Of a stretch of DNA of 5,100 nucleotides, positions 1-5,100 are shown one piece after another. Source of the stretch: Chromatiales bacterium (GTDB lineage: Bacteria > Pseudomonadota > Gammaproteobacteria > Thiohalomonadales > Thiohalomonadaceae); contig JAOTST010000143.1 of assembly GCA_029864785.1 (NCBI GenBank), positions 1 through 5,100 on the forward strand. Direction: 5' to 3'. The translations under genes and the position numbers were made by a program. Position 1 is the first letter of the stretch. Every line of letters begins with the position of its first letter. Below the pieces are notes generated by a model. It was given only the letters and a program-made list of their open reading frames with translations, was not told the origin of the DNA and did no database searches.

Positions 1-1
1 C

Positions 2-1393
2 GTTATTAATAACGATGGCGAGGTAAGCCATTACATCGGCGTCTTTAGCGACATCTCTAATATTAAAGAGACGGAGCGACAACTTGAAGATCTTGCTTAT
101 ACGGATACTTTAACAGGACTTCCTAACCGGCAATTATTTCATGATCGGTTAGATCATGAGTTACTTCGTGCACATCGTCAGGAGAGTCGGGTCGCCCTGT
201 TCTTTATCGATCTCGATCAATTTAAGCGGGTCAATGACACCCTTGGACACCATATCGGTGATGAACTTCTAAAAGAGGTAGCGGAACGATTAAAAGGATG
301 TGTCAGGGAAAACGACACCGTAGCGCGATTAGGCGGGGATGAATTTACGGTCATTCTCTCCGATATTATTTCATCTAGAGTGGTGGCCGATATTGCTCAG
401 AAAATTATCGACCTGCTCAGTAATCCATTTAAATTGGGTGAAAATGAAATATTTATAGGCGCGAGTATAGGAATTAGTCTCTATCCGGATGACGGTTTAG
501 ATGAAGAACTACTGACGCGTAATGCGGATGCGGCGATGTATCACGCTAAAGATATGGGGCGTGGTAATTTTCAATTCTTTAGTGAAGAGATTAATCAACG
601 TAATCAAAAGAGACTTATTTTAGAAAATAATCTGCGCCGAGCAATAAAAAATAGGGAGTTTGAGCTCTACTACCAGCCTCAGATTGATATTTTCACCAAA
701 GAGATTATTGGCTCTGAAGCACTTATTCGTTGGAATGATCCTCAAAAAGGCCAGATTTCTCCATTAGACTTTATCCCAATTGCCGAAGAGACAGGGATGA
801 TCCTAGAAATTGGTGAGTGGGTTTTCCGAGAGGCCTGTAAGCAACTGCGGCAGAATATAGATAAGGGAAGAACATTAGCCAGTGTTGCCATTAATATTTC
901 TGCTGTTCAGTTTAAAGATGAAGGGTTGGTCAATATGATTTCCTCCTGCATTAAAGAGGAGGGGATCCCGACAAAATATATTGAGTTGGAGATTACTGAA
1001 AGTGCGATCATGAACAATGCGGATGAAGCTGTAATCATTTTAGAAAAATTAAGTGCACTTGGTATCCGTATTTCGATTGATGATTTTGGCACGGGCTACT
1101 CGTCACTAGCGTATCTGAAAAAATTCCCAGTGGACAAATTGAAAATTGACCGAGAGTTTATTCGTGACTTACCTCATAATCCGGATGATGTAATTCTAAC
1201 AACCACAATGATCAGGCTTGCTAATAGTTTGGGTATTGATGTTTTAGCTGAAGGTGTGGAGAGTGCCGAGCAAATTGAGTTCTTACGTACACAAAAGTGT
1301 CAATATGTTCAAGGCTACTTCTACTCCAAACCGCTACCCTACGATGAGTTTGAATCCTTCTCTTTGTCGTGGACAAAAGCGAATGAAACGTGA
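2..1393 (+). CDS. PAS-GGDEF-EAL cyclic-di-GMP signalling protein (5' end missing)
   Basis: This is the C-terminal 463 residues of a sensor that can make and/or break down cyclic-di-GMP. The reading frame is open from the left edge, so the true start lies outside. Numbering from the first codon at position 2, residues 1-20 (ending GVFSDIS) look like the end of a PAS/PAC sensor domain, joined by a short linker. The GGDEF domain starts at the DTLTGLPNR motif (35-43). It has FFIDLDQFKRVND (67-79) with D70 and N78, D87, an intact GGDEF active site (111-115), and an inhibitory I-site RxxD (R102-D105) five residues before it. The EAL domain covers about 210-455 and keeps the usual metal and catalytic residues: E239 of EAL, N298, the ELEITE glutamates, D360-D361 of DDFGTG, K381, E417 and Q437. 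Both activities are therefore plausible. Which one dominates, and the signal sensed, cannot be read from the sequence. The gene ends in TGA, convergent with trhA. Confidence 0.95.
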   Translation, partial: VINNDGEVSHYIGVFSDISNIKETERQLEDLAYTDTLTGLPNRQLFHDRLDHELLRAHRQESRVALFFIDLDQFKRVNDTLGHHIGDELLKEVAERLKGCVRENDTVARLGGDEFTVILSDIISSRVVADIAQKIIDLLSNPFKLGENEIFIGASIGISLYPDDGLDEELLTRNADAAMYHAKDMGRGNFQFFSEEINQRNQKRLILENNLRRAIKNREFELYYQPQIDIFTKEIIGSEALIRWNDPQKGQISPLDFIPIAEETGMILEIGEWVFREACKQLRQNIDKGRTLASVAINISAVQFKDEGLVNMISSCIKEEGIPTKYIELEITESAIMNNADEAVIILEKLSALGIRISIDDFGTGYSSLAYLKKFPVDKLKIDREFIRDLPHNPDDVILTTTMIRLANSLGIDVLAEGVESAEQIEFLRTQKCQYVQGYFYSKPLPYDEFESFSLSWTKANET

Positions 1394-1416
1394 GAGTTAG
1401 TCCTAAAATTAATGGC

Positions 1417-1442
1417 AGAAGAAAACTGTGGATCTAGATCAC
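1417..1442 (-). terminator. weak candidate terminator after trhA
   Basis: On the minus strand, just past the trhA stop, GTGAT and ATCCAC can pair around a CTAG loop (five pairs with one bulged C), followed by AGTTTTCTTCT. The stem is short and the T-run is interrupted, so this is at best a weak intrinsic terminator for the leftward operon. The 87-base convergent gap (1394-1480) shows no clear terminator for the rightward GGDEF-EAL gene. Confidence 0.2.
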
Positions 1443-1480
1443 TAGACTGATTAGCGCAGATAACTAACTGTCATGAGTGA

Positions 1481-2098
1481 TTATAAGATATAAAGCAGCA
1501 TAACTAGGTAGTGAGAAATGCTGCCCGCCAGTACAAATAAGTGCCAAATTCCATGGGCATGCGTTACTTTTTCATCAAGTGCATAGAAGACAATTCCTCC
1601 AGTATAGAATATGCCTCCCAAAACGAGCATCATTAATGCATTCTTTGGCAAGGCCTCTACTAAAGGGTACATGGCAACTAGAATTAACCACCCCATCAAC
1701 AGATAGATAATCATCTGTATAACGCGCGATCCTTTTTTGTGTAAGCTATCTACAATAATGCCGATAATTGCCAACCCCCAGATGATACCAAATAGGCTCC
1801 AACCCCAAGCACCATGTAGAGTGACCAATGTGAGCGGGGTGTAGCTACCCGCGATTAGTAGGTAGATAGCGATATGATCGAGCTTCTTAAATATTTGTTT
1901 GGCTCGGCCACGTAACGAGTGATACAGAGTCGACAGGGTGTAGAGCAAAAACAGCGACAAGCCATAAATGGTGAAGCTAATTATTTTCCATGGATCGCCC
2001 TGAAATGATGCTTGAGCCACCAGTATGACTAAACCAGCAAGCGCCAATACCGCACCTATCAGGTGACTGATGCTGTTAAACCGCTCTCCGTGGTACAT
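1481..2098 (-). CDS. trhA: PAQR family / hemolysin III-like membrane protein TrhA (YqfA)
   Basis: This 205-residue inner-membrane protein belongs to the hemolysin III/YqfA branch of the PAQR family, which is related to adiponectin receptors and has been linked to membrane lipid homeostasis. Its length is normal for the family. It is hydrophobic throughout, with about seven membrane segments. Family motifs are present in order: ERFNSISHLIGA at the N-terminus (5-16), STLYH (S56, H60), LDHIAIYLLIAGSYTP (73-88, with D74), and HGIWHLFVLAGSISH (182-196). S56, D74 and the HxxxH pair H182/H186 match the putative metal and catalytic residues of the wider CREST/PAQR superfamily. The ATG start puts the ERF motif at the expected distance and lies 12 bases after the stop of the upstream secreted-protein gene. 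The ribosome binding site is weak (AATAAAG directly before ATG), so translation may be coupled. A true haemolytic role is unproven for this family. Confidence 0.93.
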   Translation of the reverse strand: MYHGERFNSISHLIGAVLALAGLVILVAQASFQGDPWKIISFTIYGLSLFLLYTLSTLYHSLRGRAKQIFKKLDHIAIYLLIAGSYTPLTLVTLHGAWGWSLFGIIWGLAIIGIIVDSLHKKGSRVIQMIIYLLMGWLILVAMYPLVEALPKNALMMLVLGGIFYTGGIVFYALDEKVTHAHGIWHLFVLAGSISHYLVMLLYIL

Positions 2099-2110
2099 CT
2101 TTATTAGATC

Positions 2111-2689
2111 TTAATGCTGACTATGTGGATTTAATCCATTGGCCATAGCCCAATGGTGGGGTTGGTGGTGGTTGCCATAGGCCATTAAACCAATGTATCC
2201 CAACCCCCTTATTTTGTTGACTTCATTGGGGTGGTTGGTAGTAATCGTTAAGATAAATGTTCCATCCTGTTCTCTTACCTTCATCAACCATCCCGTGTCG
2301 CGTTTTAGTTGTTCTGGGTGCGCATTAAAAACTCGATGTAGTGCTGACATAGCTCGAGCAGTTGTCGGTTTAACAATGGCCTTCAACCCCTTACTGACAG
2401 GTTGTTGTGATAAAACGGTTACATTGATCGTCATATCCTGCATGTCGACAAGGTGTAATCTCAGTGCCTCTATATTGACCTTTGACCAATCTGTTGTTGG
2501 ATCCATGTTTAGCTGTGTAATGACCTCCTGAATTGTGCCGAAGGCATCATTGCCCGCTTCTTTGAGCGGTGCAGGAGCACTGCTGTTTTGCATATGCATT
2601 GTGTGATTCATTGTGCTGTGTTCCTGTTCGGCAAAAACAGTCGCTGAATAGGATAAAACTAAGATACTGACTATTTGCAATGTTTTCAT
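2111..2689 (-). CDS. exported His/Met-rich protein of unknown function
   Basis: This is a 192-residue protein that I cannot assign to a named family. Its core resembles a conserved hypothetical protein I recall seeing in proteobacteria. Residues 1-20 form a typical Sec signal peptide: a Lys at position 2, a hydrophobic stretch, and VFA before a likely cut at A20/E21. No lipobox cysteine is present, so the mature protein is probably soluble in the periplasm. The mature N-terminus is rich in His and Met (H24, H29, H32 with M27, M31, M33). A conserved-looking core follows, with GNDAFGTIQEV (46-56), DPTTDWSKVNIEALRLHLVDM (63-83) and GLGYIGLMAYGNHHQPHHW (162-180). The C-terminus adds H189 and H192. 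The mature protein has no cysteine. His/Met clusters suggest copper or another soft metal, but this is inference. The gene is followed 12 bases later by trhA, probably in one operon. The ATG has only a weak GAG upstream. Confidence 0.88.
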   Translation of the reverse strand: MKTLQIVSILVLSYSATVFAEQEHSTMNHTMHMQNSSAPAPLKEAGNDAFGTIQEVITQLNMDPTTDWSKVNIEALRLHLVDMQDMTINVTVLSQQPVSKGLKAIVKPTTARAMSALHRVFNAHPEQLKRDTGWLMKVREQDGTFILTITTNHPNEVNKIRGLGYIGLMAYGNHHQPHHWAMANGLNPHSQH

Positions 2690-2797
2690 TTTTTACTCAG
2701 GTTGATGTTAACTTAAGAGGGGCTGGATTTAGTCAATTCGACTCATTAACTACAAAATAGTTCAAAAAGTGCCTTACCTACTTTTGGGTCAACAACC
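2690..2797 (-). promoter_or_regulatory. intergenic region with a possible promoter for the exported protein-trhA pair
   Basis: This 108-base gap separates the flavoprotein gene from the two-gene pair and is the only place for a dedicated promoter. On the minus strand a TTGACT hexamer (complement of 2729-2734, five of six to the -35 consensus) lies upstream of the gene. The sequence at the right spacing (AGTTAA/GTTAAC) is a poor -10. Four-base arms AGTC/GACT flank a GAATT centre and overlap this -35, which could be an operator or chance. The promoter call is weak. Confidence 0.25.
2764..2786 (-). terminator. weak candidate terminator after the flavoprotein gene
   Basis: Just past the flavoprotein stop codon, AAAAGT and ACTTTT (2765-2770 and 2780-2785) can pair around a nine-base loop, and the downstream arm runs into TTTTTG on the minus strand. 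The stem has only one G-C pair and is six pairs long, so it would be unstable. If it works, it would separate this gene from the downstream exported protein-trhA pair. Confidence 0.2.
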
Positions 2798-3409
2798 TTA
2801 CATGCCATTTCTAAATTTATCGGTAGCCGTCACACCACTATCTCTTACCAGTTTTAACCCTATCGCATACTCTTTAAGAATGTTGAGTGTCCATACAATG
2901 CGTTCGCGATAGTAACTGTCGGAGCGCGGATCATTCTCCTCAGGTTGATCGTTTAATATCTCTTCAACTTTACGGATAATAAGATGATCAGGAATGTAGT
3001 TAATGCGACTATTTTTATAGCTACTCATTCGTAGTTCAGCTACAGGGTATGATCCGCCATCACCAGAGGATACAGAGACAATCAGTGCCGGCTTATGTCC
3101 GAGCTCTTTTGCGCCAAATAGGAGAAAGAAATTTTTCAGTCCGGCAGGAACCTGTCCGTGCCACTCGGGGGTAATCACCACAAAGGCGTCACTTGATGCG
3201 AGTTGCTCTCTAATGGGGTTAAGCAATGTCTCCCATTTGGGATCACCATCCCACACACCTTCGTCCCAGAGTGGCAGAGGATTGCCTGCAAGGTTAACGA
3301 TGGAAGTCTCTTCACAGATACCGTTGTTTAATGTCTTCTCAATATGTTGAGCCACTTTGTAGCTCTGTGAATTGTTGCGGTGACTGCCGCTGATGATGGT
3401 GATCTTCAT
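2798..3409 (-). CDS. NADPH-dependent FMN reductase-like flavoprotein
   Basis: This 203-residue protein has the flavodoxin-like fold of the NADPH-dependent FMN reductase family (relatives include SsuE, ChrR and azoreductase-type quinone reductases). Such enzymes bind FMN and pass electrons from NAD(P)H to flavins, quinones or other acceptors in the cytoplasm. The first strand and phosphate-binding loop are clear: MKITIISGSHRNNSQS (1-16). A second strand leads to VVITPEWHGQVPAGLKNFF (77-95), the equivalent of the common TPEYN..P..LKN flavin loop, here with Trp-His instead of the usual Tyr-Asn. A third flavin loop is seen in SVSSGDGGSYP (112-122). After residue 150 the acidic stretch QPEENDPRSD and a long C-terminal helix extend the fold. 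The start is supported by a good TAAGGA ribosome binding site. The gene lies 54 bases downstream of the DUF2452-like gene and may be co-transcribed. The acceptor substrate cannot be predicted. Confidence 0.88.
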   Translation of the reverse strand: MKITIISGSHRNNSQSYKVAQHIEKTLNNGICEETSIVNLAGNPLPLWDEGVWDGDPKWETLLNPIREQLASSDAFVVITPEWHGQVPAGLKNFFLLFGAKELGHKPALIVSVSSGDGGSYPVAELRMSSYKNSRINYIPDHLIIRKVEEILNDQPEENDPRSDSYYRERIVWTLNILKEYAIGLKLVRDSGVTATDKFRNGM

Positions 3410-3416
3410 ATTGCTA

Positions 3417-3422
3417 TCCTTA
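3417..3422 (-). promoter_or_regulatory. ribosome binding site of the flavoprotein gene
   Basis: The minus strand reads TAAGGA seven bases before the ATG at 3409. It is the clearest Shine-Dalgarno among the annotated full-length genes here and supports this start codon. The rest of the 54-base gap (3410-3463) holds only a weak promoter-like pair on the minus strand: TTGATT, 17 bases, TATTTA. Confidence 0.65.
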
Positions 3423-3463
3423 ACTGTAAATAAGATTCTAAATAGTGACGATAAGCCAGATAA

Positions 3464-4045
3464 TCAATCAACATCCACACTGAGACAGTGTGCTTTCGCA
3501 TTTTGATAATTTAAGCCATCAATTCCCGATTTGCGCATGGAGATAGCTAATGAACTGGCAAGTGCCGAGGCAAATGCTCGCTGATAGTAGGGGAGAGTGG
3601 GAATATATTGTGGCAACATCTGTTCAATATTCTGAGCCATCTCCATGCGCTGGTCGAAAGCGGCTCTCTTCTCTTCAATATAATCCATCAGCTCAGCATC
3701 ATGTTGTGCCTCTTTAGATAACTCCAGACTCCAACTCATGTCGCACTGTAGTTCACATTGACCGATATACTCTCCAAATGTTGAACATCGCCATTCGCTG
3801 GGAGAGATCAGTGACAGACGGAAACGCCCGTTTTTACGGTAGAGGGAGTAGGATTTTTCAACAACCGGTTTGAAGCTGAATTCACTACCTAAAATGAAAA
3901 GGGCAGTAAAGAGTTCCGAGGCGATCTGTGTAACAGTTTTGGCGGGGGCAACGGCAAATGAACGAATCTCTGAGAGCAGGGCAATCTCCGTTGTGCCTCC
4001 CTTGCCTTGAGGATTTGGGCTCTTCTGTGAATGACTCTGGCTCAT
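3464..4045 (-). CDS. DUF2452-like protein of unknown function
   Basis: This 193-residue cytoplasmic protein has no signal peptide or membrane segment. Its middle part, FSFKPVVEKSYSLYRKNGRF (56-75) followed by RLSLISPSEW (76-85) and YIGQCELQCDMSWSLE (93-108), resembles from memory the DUF2452 family, a widespread group that includes human C1orf50 and has no established biochemical function. The N-terminus carries NPQGKGG (11-17) after a polar tail, and the C-terminal half (110-172) is predicted helical with a LPYYQRAFASALASSLAISMR segment. No catalytic motif is recognised. The start is placed just before the NPQGKG motif. It has only a poor ribosome binding site (AAGTGG), but an in-frame short ORF with a good one lies upstream. 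It is divergent from lolC and 54 bases upstream of the flavoprotein gene. The reading frame is secure; the family name is moderately sure. Confidence 0.8.
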   Translation of the reverse strand: MSQSHSQKSPNPQGKGGTTEIALLSEIRSFAVAPAKTVTQIASELFTALFILGSEFSFKPVVEKSYSLYRKNGRFRLSLISPSEWRCSTFGEYIGQCELQCDMSWSLELSKEAQHDAELMDYIEEKRAAFDQRMEMAQNIEQMLPQYIPTLPYYQRAFASALASSLAISMRKSGIDGLNYQNAKAHCLSVDVD

Positions 4046-4127
4046 GCCACTTATTTTCCACTATATCTGATTGTTTGGGCAAATTGGTTCTCGCATTCAT
4101 GCCTCCAGTTATGGTCTAATTCTGCCC
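4046..4127. promoter_or_regulatory. divergent promoter region between the DUF2452-like gene and lolC
   Basis: These 82 bases must serve transcription in both directions unless there is read-through. Rightward, TTGGTT (4085-4090) and TATGGT (4110-4115) form a poor promoter with a long 19-base spacer. It would start an RNA with a leader of only a few bases before lolC. Leftward, a good -10 match TATAGT (complement of 4060-4065) has no convincing -35 at the right spacing. No operator or strong hairpin is visible. Confidence 0.35.
4061..4096 (-). CDS. possible 11-codon leader peptide upstream of the DUF2452-like gene
   Basis: On the minus strand GGAGG (4106-4102) stands five bases before an ATG at 4096, which opens the peptide MREPICPNNQI and ends at TAG. 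The ATG is in the same frame as the downstream gene and 17 codons before its start; the TAG is five codons before that start. It could be a leader whose translation helps initiation downstream, where the ribosome binding site is poor, or a remnant of a longer N-terminus. It may equally be chance. Its coding status is not supported by composition or conservation. Confidence 0.2.
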   Translation of the reverse strand: MREPICPNNQI

Positions 4128-5100
4128 ATGTTTTCACCTTATGAACTCTTTATCGGCCTGCGCTATACCCGTGCCAAGCGTCGTAACCACTTTATATCAT
4201 TTATATCTCTGACCTCGATGCTCGGTATCGCGCTAGGGGTCACCGCACTCATTACCGTACTTTCAGTCATGAATGGTTTTGAAAACGAGCTGCGTCACCG
4301 CATCCTGGGAATGACCGCGCACGCCACGATCAACAGCTATCGCGGTAATCTTGATAAGTGGCAAACATTAAAAGATATTTCAGACAAACATCCACACGTT
4401 GTGGCGAGCGCCCCTTATATACAAAAAGAGGGGATGGTCTCTCACGGCCAGCAGGTGAATGGCGCCATTCTTCGAGGTATCGATCCCGAAATGGAGAAAA
4501 CGGTCTCAACGGTGGGCGAAAAGATGGTCACAGGTTCGCTATCGCAACTTGAGGCGGGTCAGTACCGTGTCATTATCGGGCAGGCGCTGGCCGATATTCT
4601 CAATGTGGCTGAGGGCGACAAAATTACCGTCGTATCCCCCTCGGCAAGTGTCAGTATTGCCGGGCTGATGCCTCGCCTTAAACGCTTTACCGTTGCAGGC
4701 ACCTTTGAAGTGGGCATGTACGAGTACGATAGTGCGATGGTGCTGATGCACCTCGATGATGCACGCAAGCTCTTCCGAATGGGGGATGGTGTGTCGGGGC
4801 TGCGTCTCAAACTAGATGATATGTTTGATGCGCCTCGTATTAGTCGTGAATTGGCTGATGAGGTTCCCGGCCTCTATTGGGTACGTGACTGGACGCAGTA
4901 TCACGCCAATTTCTTCCGCGCGATTAAGACAGAAAAACGGGTGATGTTTATCATTCTGTTGCTCATCGTTGCCGTGGCTGCCTTCAATATTGTCTCAACA
5001 CTGGTGATGGTCGTGACCGATAAGGAGAGTGATATCGCTATCCTACGAACCCTGGGATCGACCCCCCGAAGTATTATGGGAATATTTATGGTGCAAGGGA
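4128..5100 (+). CDS. lolC: LolC/LolE-family lipoprotein-releasing permease (3' end missing)
   Basis: This is the first 324 residues of a protein that is usually about 410 long. It is the inner-membrane subunit of LolCDE, which with the ATPase LolD extracts mature lipoproteins from the inner membrane and hands them to the periplasmic carrier LolA. It opens with SPYELFIGLRYTRAKRRN (3-20), typical of the family. The first membrane helix is about 22-48, ending in VLSVMNGFENEL, followed by the MacB-type periplasmic domain (about 50-265). Residues 169-186 (VSPSASVSIAGLMPRLKR) align with the LolC hook loop that grips LolA. The FtsX-type second helix is about 272-297 (AFNIVSTLVMVV), followed by DIAILRTLGSTPRSIMGIFMVQG (302-324). 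The ATG start gives the family N-terminus but has no Shine-Dalgarno (CTGCCC precedes it). By analogy lolD should follow off the right edge. It could equally be named LolE or the hybrid LolF if it is the only such permease. Confidence 0.94.
   Translation, partial: MFSPYELFIGLRYTRAKRRNHFISFISLTSMLGIALGVTALITVLSVMNGFENELRHRILGMTAHATINSYRGNLDKWQTLKDISDKHPHVVASAPYIQKEGMVSHGQQVNGAILRGIDPEMEKTVSTVGEKMVTGSLSQLEAGQYRVIIGQALADILNVAEGDKITVVSPSASVSIAGLMPRLKRFTVAGTFEVGMYEYDSAMVLMHLDDARKLFRMGDGVSGLRLKLDDMFDAPRISRELADEVPGLYWVRDWTQYHANFFRAIKTEKRVMFIILLLIVAVAAFNIVSTLVMVVTDKESDIAILRTLGSTPRSIMGIFMVQG

Noticed and set aside
907..1092. Minus-strand ORF of 61 codons inside the EAL domain
   Set aside because: It lies wholly opposite a clear EAL coding region with conserved motifs and shows no family motifs of its own.
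380..1393. GTG at 380 as the start of an EAL-only protein
   Set aside because: The same frame is open upstream to the window edge and encodes a complete GGDEF motif and a PAS end, so 380 is internal.
1395..1469. AGTTAG/CTAACT inverted repeat in the convergent gap
   Set aside because: Six-base arms more than 60 bases apart are likely chance and would not form a useful terminator.
2193..2531. Plus-strand ORF of 112 codons opposite the exported protein gene
   Set aside because: The minus-strand frame has a signal peptide and a conserved-looking core. This antisense frame has no recognisable domain and is a coding shadow.
1481..4045. The four minus-strand genes as a new defence or stress island
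   Set aside because: All four look like common chromosomal housekeeping or accessory genes with unlike roles, and no nuclease, toxin, integrase or flanking repeat is present.
3885..4100. 71-codon minus-strand ORF overlapping the start of the DUF2452-like gene
   Set aside because: GGAGG is only one base before its ATG, too close for good initiation. It overlaps a better-supported gene and its product is a polar sequence with no motifs.
4358..4810. Four short ORFs on both strands within lolC
   Set aside because: They lie inside the continuous lolC frame, which matches the LolC/LolE family throughout, and are shadows in other frames.

Overview
The window looks like an ordinary chromosomal segment of a gammaproteobacterium. 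The evidence is a LolC/LolE-family permease closely resembling the enterobacterial proteins, a YqfA/TrhA-type PAQR protein, a GGDEF-EAL regulator and moderate base composition. The sequence alone does not fix the genus. There are no RNA genes, insertion sequences, CRISPR arrays or phage genes. Every gap between genes is about 110 bases or shorter.

Layout: positions 2-1393 (+) hold the 3' part of a PAS-GGDEF-EAL cyclic-di-GMP protein whose start lies off the left edge. Both catalytic domains look intact. It converges on a block of four minus-strand genes, transcribed right to left. First is a DUF2452-like protein of unknown function (4045-3464). Next is an NADPH-dependent FMN reductase-like flavoprotein (3409-2798). 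Third is a secreted His/Met-rich protein of unknown function (2689-2111). Last is the PAQR/hemolysin III-like membrane protein TrhA (2098-1481). The last two are only 12 bases apart and are very likely one transcript. The first two are 54 bases apart and may be another. At the right end, lolC (4128-5100, +) is divergent from this block and runs off the window. It encodes the membrane subunit of the lipoprotein-releasing ABC transporter.

The genes do not form one obvious pathway. The minus-strand block mixes envelope, redox and possibly metal-related functions, so a shared stress or metal role is only a guess. The features most worth a second look are: the pairing of a His/Met-rich exported protein with a PAQR protein that carries putative zinc ligands; a short ORF with a good ribosome binding site, ended by TAG, upstream of and in frame with the DUF2452-like gene; and a lolC start with no visible Shine-Dalgarno. 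I found no convincing new multi-gene system.
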